DNA of 64,000 nucleotides, taken from positions 39,122 to 103,121 of the forward strand of contig MU401596.1 of the NCBI GenBank assembly GCA_022579005.1, given 5' to 3'. This stretch comes from Poronia punctata (lineage: Eukaryota > Ascomycota > Sordariomycetes > Xylariales > Xylariaceae). A program made the translations under genes and the position numbers. The notes below the pieces were generated by a model. The model saw only the letters and a program-made list of their open reading frames with translations, had not been told where the DNA came from and did no database searches. The number at the start of each line of letters is the position of its first letter. Position 1 is the first letter of the stretch. This document shows, one piece after another, positions 12,633-23,878 of this stretch.

Positions 12633-13716
12633 TTAGTAAAAGTAAAGGAGTGAAAATAACTTACAACTCAAAACAGGTCTCCCAACCCATCCCCCTCCTC
12701 CCCCCTTCCCACCACCACCATCAGCAGCAGCATTCTCTACCGCAATCGCAGTGACAGTTACCGGACCCTTGGGGAATGAAATACTACCACCACCACCACC
12801 ACCACCACCACTACTGTTACCTCGTCTTTGGTTTGTGGGGGTAGTAGTAGTAGTATCTTGTCGTGGTGCAGCAATGGTTTGTTTGCAGTTCAGATATCGG
12901 AGGATCCAGTGAGATTCTTTCTTTGGGGGGAGGGGTTTTGGAGAACGTTCTGCTTCTAATTTTTCTTCCGAGGGTTCGGATTCGGGTTCGGGTTCGGGTT
13001 CGGGCTCGGTTTTGTTGGGCTTTGCTTCTTCTACTTCTTCTTCTTCTTCTTCTTCTGTAGGGGCAGTCGAGGTCGTTTCTTCCTTGGTGGAGGTGGATGG
13101 TGGTGTTGTTGTTGTTGTTGTTGGTGTTGTTGTTGGTGAATCATCATCATCATCATCGAATTTCATCAAACTGGATTCCGCTACCTCCAGGGTGACCCCT
13201 TCCTTTTCTTTGTCTTTGTCTTTGTTATTGTCCTCCGGTTGTTGTTGTTGTTGTTGTTGTACCGGTACCTGGACCTCTACAAACCCTGTTTCTAGTCGTG
13301 CAAGCTTTTCTTCGAGATTCTTGATCCGTTTGTCGTGATCATCTTCTTCGAGGGCTTTTACTCGGTTGCTTAGGTCCGAGAGGGTGTAGAAGGGTCTTCT
13401 GTTTTTTTATTAACCAAAAAAAAACAGAAATATGTGTGTTAATATGGGAAGAAGTTGGGGAAATTAATAAGGAAAGGAAAAGGAAAGGAAAGTAAGGGAA
13501 AGGGGAAACATACTGTTCTGGCCGTAGTAGTAATAATCCATGACCTCCCTTTTCAGATGATAGCTCGCCTGATAGGAATGTCTCGAGAAGGGATTCTGTG
13601 AATCGTAGGACGTCTAATAGGTGGATGCAGATGCTTGTGAGGATGAATGTGAAGAGGTCTTTGATCGGTTGGAAGACCGATATCCGGGGTTGGGGTTGGT
13701 CTTGGTCTGCTGCCAT
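12633..13716 (-). CDS. Hypothetical low-complexity protein with hydrophobic N-terminus and coiled coil
   Basis: Not recognised. Two exons, 13514-13716 and 12633-13398, join cleanly (phase 2, Gln codon across the junction) to give 322 residues. In order: residues about 10-55 are hydrophobic or amphipathic (DLFTFILTSICIHLLDVL); residues about 68-105 are a predicted coiled coil (LSDLSNRVKALEEDDHDKRI, continuing into further Leu/Glu heptads); then a run of Gln, Asp, Thr, Glu, Glu-Pro and Gly tracts, each encoded by a microsatellite. A short non-repetitive island, HWILRYLNCKQTI, lies late in the protein. The C-terminus is uncertain because a GTAAGT donor lies just before the stop at 12633. Role unknown; a membrane-associated adaptor is only a guess. 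The conserved-looking parts are the N-terminal helix and coiled coil. Confidence 0.6.
12786..13260. repeat. Cluster of in-frame triplet and hexanucleotide microsatellites
   Basis: Within one coding exon lie (ACC)8 at 12786-12810, a GGTTCG-type hexanucleotide run near 12966-13010, (CTT)n at 13034-13057, two (GTT)n runs at 13104-13135, (ATC)n at 13141-13158 and (GTT)7 at 13239-13260. On the coding minus strand they encode Gly, Glu-Pro, Glu, Thr, Asp and Gln tracts. All unit lengths are multiples of three, so length changes keep the frame. Confidence 0.9.
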
Positions 13717-13741
13717 GGTGACTTGTGTGAGTCTGTGATCC

Positions 13742-13765
13742 CTCTCTCTCTCTCTCTCTCTCTCT
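13742..13765. repeat. (TC)n dinucleotide microsatellite
   Basis: Uninterrupted TC run about 26-50 bases upstream of the ATG of the minus-strand low-complexity gene, so it lies in its 5' leader or promoter as a GA run on the coding strand. Confidence 0.9.
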
Positions 13766-14246
13766 TGATGTCAGTAGGTTAAATACTTGGGTACGGTTAG
13801 GATTTAAATGTGTAGTTGGTTGGTTTGTCTTATGGTTTCGTCAATAGTGACGGGGTAATGTGTGCACAATAGGTAGAATGTCTAGACAGTGAGTTGGGGT
13901 TCACTTTACTTACAACCAAAAACTAGAATAATCGGTGTTGAAAAGGAAAAAAAGACACCGGGGCGACCTTATGCGCTCGCTCACACAGGATCAATGAAGT
14001 GAAGAAGAGAAAAGAAAAATAAATTATCAATGGCCATGAAGCTTCCGTCATGTTATATTCTGGTATCTATCAATGTACCTCATCTACACGTCTACGGGTT
14101 TGTCGGATCGATCGAGACTTTGTTGCTGAGTTGGATAAAAGAAATCAAAAAGCTTCATCTATCTACTGGTTCCATGTGTAAAAATCTTGAAACACGAGTC
14201 TCCTGTCATCGTGGGAATGGGTAGGTTAGGACGTCTTGGTGTATGA

Positions 14247-14273
14247 TGTGTGTGTGTGTGTGTGTGTGTGTGT
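14247..14273. repeat. (TG)n dinucleotide microsatellite
   Basis: Uninterrupted alternating TG over 27 bases in an intergenic region; potential Z-DNA former and polymorphic marker. Confidence 0.9.
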
Positions 14274-14611
14274 ATTGGGTACCGATAATAGGGTAGGTAG
14301 TGTGTTGGTGACAGTGTTGGTGTTGGTGTTGGTGTTGGCGAGGTCATTGTCCAGCTGGCACGTCAAGATACGTGCTTGCTTGACATTTGGGTTATGTCAT
14401 CCAATACAAATGGACCGCGGGGGACTTCGAATCGGTTGTTCTCCCTAATAGCAAATGACGTGACTGTATAAGTCCTTAGTCGACAAATGGTGTCTCTTTT
14501 TTTTTTACACATAAACTTTGGGTACCTAACCTACTCGTACCACTGTCAGGTACCCGTAAAGCTCCATCATGATGTACATGTATAGGAGGATTCCGGTTAA
14601 TCTTTCCGGTG

Positions 14612-14629
14612 CATTGCATGCATGCAATG
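14612..14629. repeat. 18-bp perfect palindrome
   Basis: CATTGCATGCATGCAATG reads identically on both strands, with no spacer. It is intergenic. It could be a dimeric transcription factor site or chance; its core is a repeated GCAT. Confidence 0.7.
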
Positions 14630-15136
14630 TATGTATGTCTACAAGTGACCACTTATTAATAGTAAGGGCACAAATGGTAAGACTAGTAGGTGGATATGGG
14701 GAGGTGTTGAAGGATTTAGACATGTTGAAATTGATTCTAGTCAAGCTACCCTGTAGGTGTTTGGTGTAGGTACTGACACAGATACCTATCATACCATCAA
14801 TAATGACTGACACTTTATTGTTCAGCAAACAATCATCAGTGCACACTATCGATGAGTGAATGGACTGAATGCTAGAACTAAACTAGCTATTCACTGGATT
14901 TGGCTGCGCATGATGAGCTGCTGTTCATCTTGTTGTCACATCTATAGCACCAGCTCTTTCTACAACCTCTTGCCTTCAACTTCCAAAGGTTTTCCTAATA
15001 CACCTGTTACCTATTACAAGTCATTTTCATTCTCATCTATATCCTAGCTTTATAACTGCTTGAGAATCGCCCTTCACGCCAAAAAGAGTATCCTGACAAG
15101 CTGTTACCATATCCCGGCCCCAGCTATCATTTCCCA

Positions 15137-15388
15137 ATGTCCTGCTTCAGCAAAAAGAAACCACACTATTACCGCGACAAAACATGGAAGCCACCGCGAG
15201 ACCTACTCGTGTGTTTGCCACGGTCGCCTGCTTACCAGCCTGCAAGCTATCTGACGGCAGCACCCACTTATCAACCTGCTATCGCACCCGCAGTACCTAG
15301 CTTCCGGGTCGCAATGCTGCCGCCTCAATATTACCAAGGCTTATATCCCATGTCGCAATATGGATATGGATTCCCAGCTTTCCGATAA
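15137..15388 (+). CDS. Possible small Pro/Tyr-rich protein (83 residues)
   Basis: An uninterrupted 83-codon frame starting at an ATG in good context (CCCAATG). The composition is not random: it begins MSCFSKKKPHYYRDKTWKPP, is rich in Pro, Tyr and Ala, contains a repeated AYQPA / TYQPA motif, and ends in a Tyr/Gly/Phe-rich tail (YGYGFPAF). No signal peptide or membrane segment is evident. A CT-rich stretch and a TATA-like CTTTATAA lie 60-200 bases upstream. Function unknown; small Tyr/Pro-rich proteins of this kind exist in filamentous fungi but I cannot name a family. It could be a chance frame. Confidence 0.42.
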   Translation: MSCFSKKKPHYYRDKTWKPPRDLLVCLPRSPAYQPASYLTAAPTYQPAIAPAVPSFRVAMLPPQYYQGLYPMSQYGYGFPAFR

Positions 15389-17938
15389 CGCTTCCTCCTC
15401 CCACCTCCGGAGACGACAGGCTGCTAAAATGCGCAGGAGCAAATACAGACCTTTGATAAAGACCAAGATGTGTGCTTGCTGGCCGGGAAGGATTTCCACC
15501 ATCTACCGGTATTATGGGTTTTGCTGGGATTGACGCCTGGCAGGAAATATGGAGCCACATGGATCCCGGGCCCCGGCCACTACCTATCTAGTCTGGAGCA
15601 AATAATTATTTGATTATGGGGATATTTGATAATTCGATAAGTTATGGCGACTGTTGCCTATCATGAGCCTAGATGATTAATAATACACTGGCAAATTATA
15701 TGAAACCATACCAGGAAACCCCAAGCCCTTATGATAGTTTCATTGGTGGTTGGGTTCCGTATTGTACGATGCCCACCTCAAGAAGACACTCCAAGAAGAG
15801 TGTGCAGCTGAGTCCCCTGCTGCTGTACTAGGGAAGGTAGGTATGTACCTATATGTATGATGTCGACTGGCATATGGGATGAGAGACATGTGACTTTGAC
15901 CCACATCTCACCTGTCTCAGTTTGAGGAGCTTCCGGTGTTGGTTCCGCTTCTAGCCGGGAAAAGCATTCACAAGTCATACGTATATGGAAAAAGAAACTT
16001 GGTCAAGTAAATGTCTGTCCAATACAAGGATGTAGATGGTTAGGTGTCTGATAGAAAGTTTGAAGGGCGCCTCCAAATTGTGCGCTACAAGAAACTGTTT
16101 CCGTGCTTCATTAGTAATTATAGCACTGGGCGATACAGGTTACCCCGCGATCGCCTAAACTAGGTAAGGTAGGTAGTGTTGAACTGACATGAACAGTGTG
16201 AGTCTAGCCATTCTGCTCTGTTGATTTGCGCCGCGTTTGTTGCAAAATCATCATGCAATGGGTATCTGTCTGCGTTAGAAGTGGTTTTTATGTGAATGCA
16301 GGTATGTATGGGATTGCAAGGGAACTTCAACGGAGCAATCTGGCCCCTGGTCCATCCTTAACGTGTATTTCCGGCCGGTCCAAGGTGACGCTGGACCCTG
16401 CAAAATGTGGCGTTCTGGACCCAACTGAAGCAACGAGCTTGGACAAATTTGTACTCGTAGGTTGCATAAGATTGGTATTGTCAACGCTTTGCAATAGGAA
16501 CTAGGAAAGTTGGTAAGCAGTCTATTTACTGTATCTCTCCCTGTCCACGATATTTTATCGGGTGCTTGGTCTGGTTTCAGTCTTGGGCACTTTATACTAC
16601 CTAAACTGTCCCAGCAAGCTTTGTAGTACCGTGTACGGTCGGACTTTTTGTTGATTTGCCATGCTTGCTAGGTAAAGTAAGGTAGACATCTGCACCGTGT
16701 CATGACAAAGAATTAGTGTGCGCTGAACGTCTATTGCTTGATACGGTAGTAAGCCTAAAGACAATCACCTTGATACTGTATCAAGGTATTGGGCAATGCT
16801 TACCTGCTGTTCATACAAACCCAAGTAGGAAACGCAATAAAGTACTGTGTATAGGATGTCTGCAGGTGTCATTCAGCATGAATCATTGAATCCTGCGTGC
16901 CTGTCCCTAATTATAGCATTGCACAACATATGCCAAACACATTCCGTCCCTTTAGATCTGCCATTGCAATACAAAGTATAAGGCTGGAATCAAGGGAGTA
17001 CTTGATAGATACCTACCTTAGATACCAGTACAGAATATGTCATGATGGCATGCGCCTCGGTGATGAGTGAAAGTCGGTATGAGGAAAACCCCGTAAATAG
17101 TTTTCTGGTCCATTGACAGGACTGGCTGAGGGCCAGATTAGCCTCTGGCCCCAGCCACGAAAACCGACCAACTCCTTGTGAGAATTGGACCTGACTGCAG
17201 CGGTGTAACTATAATCAACTAGCGCTATTTGCGCTCCAAGGCAAGTACCACCTCCAAGGTTACAGGCACAACTTCCTTCACTTTCTACAAGCTAATTGCC
17301 TGCACGTACCTGCATCATATACGCGTATATCTCAGGTGCCTTGCTTTCCTACAAAGCAGAGAATTTAAGAAACTTGCCCGAGTACCTAATATACTTCCAA
17401 AATCCTCGTTGTGAACTCATTCAGAACCTCACCAAAGCAAATACACAAGTATGGTGTCTCACAGCAGGGGTTGCCGATCAACTGCTTGACGATCATAGCC
17501 GCAGGAAACCCCACATATAATACGTACGTGCTTTGGATCATCTGCATCTCGCCTCCGAATTACTTCTGTATCTCTGGGTCGCCGGGTCGCCAGGTCTTAA
17601 ATCGCCTTCGAGTTATAATCTTTAGACTTTCATACTTGCTTATATCCCCTCCAAAGGCCACACACCCATCTCCCATAATTAATCATCAGGTCGCCTTCAA
17701 TCAAATTCGATTCTAGGGCTGAACACTACAGGCGAGTCACAGACGGGGAGGATCGAGGTCGAGCCGTCTTGGTGATATCATATCTCTTCAAGGGCGTGTG
17801 CGATAGTTTGGTCGATCGCACACTAGAGCAACCACTTGCAACCGTCGGTTTACCTAGTCTGCATCCCTCCAGTCCTCAACCTCGACTCTAAACCTTTCCT
17901 TGGCCGGTCTCCTGCTGTATTCCTGCCACCGAGTCAAA
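15389..17938. other. Spacer without recognisable genes; 5' leader of the LRR gene at right
   Basis: Only short unrelated open frames. A perfect inverted repeat with 10-base arms lies at 16767-16787. The last 250 bases before 17939 are C/T-rich and likely the promoter and leader of the LRR gene. Confidence 0.45.
16767..16787. repeat. 21-bp inverted repeat, 10-base arms with one central base
   Basis: ACCTTGATAC then T then GTATCAAGGT. The arms are perfectly complementary. Intergenic; may be a hairpin or a dimeric protein-binding site. Confidence 0.7.
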
Positions 17939-20900
17939 ATGGAACAAGTACTAGATGTCAGTTGGATGACGCACGGTAAAGGTATAGAATACCATGCTTA
18001 TGAACTGAGCCCCTTTTGTTTTGTATCTTTGGAGTCGTCGTGACTTTCCCAGGGCTGACGAAAGCCCTTTCATGGCAGAATTGCTCAACAAGCACGGAAA
18101 TCATACGATACCCCCTTCCCAATCGAACCGAAATAGCCCCTCCCCAAATCAATCCTCAGAATCCGCGACGTCGAGTAAAACCAACGGCAATGGAGCGATC
18201 TCTTCTAGTTCATCCCACGTCGCACCTGCAACTTCCACGCCAAATTTAGGGTCTACGTCCTCTACCACCGCCAGACCGGTTCCTCAACGTAACGGTAGGA
18301 CAAGGAGTTCATCGACGGATTCCGTAACGAGCTTCGGCGGCACGCCACCACATCGGAAGAATTCTTGGTTCTCCAGCATCTCATCCAAGTTCTCTAGTTC
18401 GCCAACGAACCCTCACACTCAGACAGCAAACCCGACGCCTGGGTCCGATGCCGGCGATGATGTAACCCCTCTCCCCAAAATTACGCCGAATAAGAACGCC
18501 GTCCTTCCTCATGCAACACGTCAGACCGGCGATGCACCGTATATCCCCGCGCCGCCGAGAAGCGCGCAGCCTGGCTTTCTAGGTGTACTTCGCCGCTTGT
18601 CGTCGTCGAATACGAACCACCTCGGCGGCAAAGCCAACCATGGTCTCGTCGAGAGGCGTGTATTGAATGTGGACAGGAACCGGGAGCGGTGTCGTTTGAA
18701 CGAACTCAACCAGGCTAAGCTACGTCGCGTAGCATTCTGCGTTGACGTTGAAATAGCCCCAATGCCCAAATATGTCGACGAGACAACGGCCAAGACGAGT
18801 ACCGAGAAGTCTGAGAAATTAAAGACAAGCGAAAAAAGCGAGGGCTTAACTCTAAGAGAGCCCAAGGCTATCGAGGAGCAAAAAGAGAAACTCGGCGTTG
18901 TCAAAGCCACTGGCGAACACTTGCCTAAAGAACCAGAAAGGGAGGGAACCGCAAAAATCAATGATCGAAAGGAAAATCAAGTCCCAGGGCCGGCCAGAGA
19001 ACAAAAGCCGGAAAAGGAGATGAGCCGGAAGAAGGAAAAGAAAAAGCGGAGTGAAGCCGAGCGGAAGGCCAAGAAGGAGAAGAAGCGGAAAGAGGCACTG
19101 GAGAAAGGCGCCATTCCAATGGAAATCCATCTTGACAGCGATTCTTCAGCAGAAGAAGTACCCGCGCCGCCGCGGCCCGCTGGAAGCCGACCGAAGGCTA
19201 CGGTGAACCCCGGCAGGATATACCGAAGGTGCTGCCAGCTGAGAGAGACGGACATCCTTACAAAGATCACGGCTCAACTCCCCAAGACGACAGAGGGTTG
19301 CCCGGATGGTATCGTTGAGAAGTTAGACCTCACCAATTATTACCTATCGTTGCAGGATCTGGCTACCTTGGGGGATTTTCTTGCCGTGGTTCCGATCAAG
19401 GACGTCTGTCTTGAGAATTGTGGTCTGACCGACGAGGGCATGCGAGTTGTTTTAGCTGGTCTACTGGCAGCTCGGAAACCAACCGTCAAGTACCGCCGGT
19501 CAATGACTATGCCTGCCGATTTGGTGTCGCAGGGTGGTGTTGTGGAGCGACTGGTGCTCAAAAACAACAATATCGGGGTAGATGGCTGGAGACACATATG
19601 TCTGTTTATACACATGTGTCGTTCCATCAAATGCCTTGATCTTTCTGGTGTACAGCTTCCTCCGGTGGTTGAACTGTCCAAAGGCGCTCTGGTCCATCCT
19701 CGCCCGAATGGGGATCCTCTTCCTGCCACGGGATACTACGATATACCATTACTATTGTCCAAGTCTCTTGCTGATCGTCTTGCCGGCCCAGAGCTTGGTT
19801 TGCTGAATTTAGGCGCTACGGGACTACTGTCGAGAGACCTCGGGCTCATCATGGAAGGGTTACTCAAATCAAAGGTGTCTAGGGTTGGACTTTCCCACAA
19901 TAATATCGATGCTGCCGGAGTACAGCATGTCGCCAACTTCCTACGTGAGGCTCGGTGCGAAGGACTTGACCTCGGGGGCAACGATCTCAGAGATCATCTG
20001 GAGACAATAGCCGGGGCTATCGACGAGAACGGATCACTATGGGCACTTAGCTTGGCGAATTGCAACTTGGACTCGGCCTCTCTAAGCAAACTCTTTCCTA
20101 AGCTATGCAAGCTTCCGGATTTTAAGTTTTTTGATATATCCCACAACCATGCCCTCTTCGAGACGGAGCCTAGCGCCATGTCTCTCCTTCGCCGGTAAGA
20201 CCAGCCGAAAAGCTGATGACCTGAGGCATTCCATACTAACACATTTCGTTGTAGGTACCTGCCCAAGATGGATCACTTGAGGAGGCTACATCTTGCCGAC
20301 GTGGCCATGTCGTCGGAGCAAGCCATCGCCTTGGCTGAGATTTTACCTGAAGTAAGATCCCTTGCCCATATCAACCTTCTCGAAAATCCGGATTTGGTCC
20401 GCCTTGCAGACGCCAGAACGGAGGACATGCAAGAGGAAGCCTGTGCTCTTTATGCCTCGTTACTTGCCGCCGTCCGAGTCTCCAAGTCGCTCGTTAAGAT
20501 CGATATTGATGACCCGAGCTCGGAGTCGGGAGAACTATTAAAGGCGCTGGCCAACCGTGCTGTCGTATACACGATGCGCAACTTACAAGGGGTTCCCGAT
20601 ATCAGAGATGCTTCGGCCGCGGAGTCGATAGCCCAGTTTGAAAAATATCCCGATGTACTTCGGCATATCGTGGGGCACGAAGAAGATTACCCTATCGTGG
20701 CCGAGGACGATGATCCCGAGTTAGCTCCAAACGAAGATTATGTGATTGGTGGTACGGGAGTTGCCAAAGCTCTCGCCTGTGTCTTGAAGAACCGGGGCCA
20801 CGACTCGAGCCAGCAATCGGACGGGTTGACAAGAGAATTAGAGGAAGGCGATGTAGCAGCTCCATCCCCCTTGCCTCCTGGAAAGGCCAAGGATATGTCT

Positions 20901-21705
20901 AAACACCTACTGGCTACGGCGAGAAAGATCCAAGCCCGCTTGCAACCAGCATTAGCTAGTGCCAAGGCATCAGCGAACCAGGACTTGAACAATTATCGTA
21001 AGTTGACACAAATCCGTTGTTCTTTCTGCCCTCGAGGTTTTAACCCTCTTTGTAGACCGTTTAGCTTTCCTCGATCAAACGATTGAGGGTATCATCAACC
21101 GTTTCGAGGATGAATTCCCGGACACCAAACAGGCGGATTCGACAAATGGGCTTTCACCGCCCGACCTCAGCCCGATAGGACCGGAGAACGGTGCCTTGCC
21201 CGGCGCACCAGATGCAGACACTTGCGCTCTATCCGAGGCGGAGGATATCGAAACCGAACTGCGTACTCCACTGCGCTCGCGTTCCAACTCGATCATATCG
21301 CACACGTCTCGGGCTTTCTCGGAAGAGGAAGGCCGGGTATTGCGTGTCGGGCACAAGTTCCGTCGCAGCTTCATGTCACAAAAGCAGTTCAACGACCTCA
21401 ATAGCGACGAGGAGATAGGAAAGAACCCACAACACGTTCAGCTAATTAGCAGTCTCATGGAAGATCTGATGGAGGATTACGAAGAGATTAGGCAACGTGT
21501 TCAACGCATGGGTATCGTCAAAGCATTCGAAGAAGACAAAGACAACATATGGAGACTGCTACGAGATAAAGACCCTCAATACTGGGACAGATTCCTCGAG
21601 AGCCAGGAGAAGGCACGAGCTAACATCAAAGTGGACTCCAACGGAACGAAGATCGATGCATCCGAGGAGGACGCAGTCGTGGATGACGAGGCTGATGTCG
21701 AATAA
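17939..21705 (+). CDS. Large leucine-rich-repeat protein, related to Mhp1
   Basis: Main coding exons are ..-20194, 20255-20997 and 21056-21705, joining in frame. From the first certain in-frame ATG (18072, MAELLNKHG) the product is 1171 residues. The frame is open upstream of 18072 as far as 18010, so an upstream exon is likely. The best candidate starts at 17939 (MEQVLDVSWMTHG) but would need an intron of only 34 or 49 bases, so the start is uncertain. Order: a Ser/Pro/Asn-rich disordered N-terminus (to about residue 200), a Lys/Glu-rich highly charged stretch (KKEKKKRSEAERKAKKEKKR), then ribonuclease-inhibitor-like LRRs (VERLVLKNNNIGVDG, VSRVGLSHNNIDAAG), then an acidic C-terminal part. Fungal homologues are annotated as cell wall biogenesis protein Mhp1, a name derived from a yeast microtubule-associated protein; function is not established. 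Confidence 0.8.
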
Positions 21706-23878
21706 GCTATGAGCCTGAATGAGTCGGATATGGCTGCAGGCGGCATCATGGGCACGGACTTTCGCTGAGTGGAGGGGTTTCAGAACGAAACGAGAGGAGA
21801 ATACCTTGATGGTCGAAAACAGCACGACCATATATCCATGCATGCTCAACAACATACTTTCTTTTTTCACTTCGTCGATGTGTTATTACTGTCCTGGTCT
21901 TGGTACAAATACCGAAAACAGGGGTATAGAAGAAGTGGAATACGGCGTCGATTTCAAGAAAGGTTTGGCAGTGAGGGAAACACAATCACTTTAGCGCGGC
22001 GTATTTGAGGCTATTAGGATATAGTCGTGGAAAACGAGGACTATCAAAAGAATTTCACTTCATTCTTTACATCTAAAATGGCATCCAGAAGACTCCCTCT
22101 GTGCCTAGGCCGGACTATTGGCCGTAATACCTAGCTGATGGGGAGACCTGGGAGAAAGTTGAACAATGAATCACAGCTCGTGCGCCTCAATAAAATCATC
22201 GTCAGGATATGTTTGCCCGCGTCTTTCGAACCAGAGCTGCAGGTGGCTGACTAATATGCAACATCCTATAGAGCATTTCCTATTATAGCAAGTGGGTATA
22301 AGGCAGGTGTTTGATTGGTAGCAGAATGGGAGGGCCTTGGCAATTTTCATGTTTGAAGTGAGACATCGGGTTTGCTAATCTAGGGAGATACGGGACTGGG
22401 TTCTGGCAGATTTTGAAACATGGCCAAGCTTTCGGCTAGAGGGCCCTGGTCTCTTCATTCCTGTCCTGCAATATACTCTCAGCAACCTTGGCTGAAGCTA
22501 TAATAACAAAATTAGAGAGAAGGGATCATTGTTTATGAATATTTTATGAAGTAGGTTCTGGAATCTGCTCTCACTCTTTTTTTTGTCTTCAAAGTGAGAT
22601 GTAAGAAGTAATTTTACCTATTCTTCTCAATCTTGGGGACATCTGTGACTCCAGTATACCGACGAAAGCTGCGATGTTAATACCGTAACCTAGCTGGGGA
22701 CGTGTAAAAGGAAATGAGCAGGGTTATATGTAGAGGCTTGGACCTGTATCACAAAACGCGCCTTTCTAGGTAAACATGTACAAATCTGCCCATCTCTGTA
22801 TCACCATACTAAAGGTACTTGAGTAGGTAGGTAGGTAGTTGCGAACTACGGCCTTAGACGGGATTAGAACGTATTGCTAGACTCGATGAAGCTTTACGAG
22901 TAATTCCGAGAGGGAAAAAAAAGGTATGAGGCAGTCTTGGTAAGATCCAAGATACTCACACTGTCCGGATGCTTATTAAGACAGAACTTGGGTTACATGA
23001 TAGAGACGTTCATGCGCAAATGCCGATGGGACTCGACACCAGTCCCGTAGACAAGCGACCCGAGTCTTCAGGACCGAATCATCTTTTCCGGGTTATAAAA
23101 CTCATAACTGCAGGTATGTTGGTATAAAAGTAGTGCGACTGTCTGTCTGTAGCTTTCTTGGGTATTCAAAATTGGCCAAAGAAACTATTTATACGTAAGA
23201 TGATGTTACATGTTCTGATGAACTTGTGTTCGGAACAGGTCACGGGTGTTTTGCTATCTTGGTAATGTCAAATAAGTATGTAGGTACAGTACATATGTAC
23301 CACTGCGGGAACCTTGAACCAATTAAGTGCATGTTTCACGATTATCAGATTGGGGCGTGCGCATGAAGGACAACCCTGCCAGATCCCGGCCTAAATGATG
23401 CCGCTAAACAAGGGCTACCCCGGCTTGCCGCATCTCTGCAAGCATCCGGAGCCTCTCACGTCTCTTTTTTTTCCCCTATGCATATTGGCGAGTACGTGTA
23501 GATACGCGGTAAAATGAGGGGGGGGGGATGGGGGAGTTATAGGAGCCTTTATCGGGCATTTGTGTCTCATGTCCTGCTGCTTGTCATAAGAATGGATGGA
23601 GTCTGGAGAAAATAGATACGAGTAGACCCGAGATGGTCTTTTATTTTTTCTGTCTCCTCCACCTTTGCTTCCGATTGTTTGCGGTGCATTCTATCGTTAA
23701 TGTTGTCGTCGTCGTCGTAGTTGCTGTTTTTTATTCTTACATTCACTTGAAAACTTTGCATGCAGGGACATCATTCTTTACTTTCTTCTCCCTTTGATTG
23801 ATTAATTAACCGAAAATATAAATGAATACCGAAGAAATATAGAAGGAAAGTACGGAAAAGACAGAAAGGACAGAAAAG
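21706..23878. other. Spacer without recognisable genes
   Basis: 3' flank of the LRR gene at left and promoter of the DUF6536 gene at right. Holds a (TAGG)n run at about 22823-22838 and an 11-base G run near 23518. No open frame with family resemblance. Confidence 0.45.

Larger units (their letters stand above)
13717..15136. other. Spacer with dinucleotide and hexanucleotide microsatellites
   Basis: Left end is the promoter of the minus-strand low-complexity gene. Holds (TC)n at 13742-13765, (TG)n at 14247-14273 and (GTGTTG)4 at 14314-14338, plus a perfect palindrome at 14612-14629. The right end (about 14930-15130) is CT-rich and contains CTTTATAACT near 15048, possibly the promoter of the small ORF that follows. 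No other gene seen. Confidence 0.5.
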
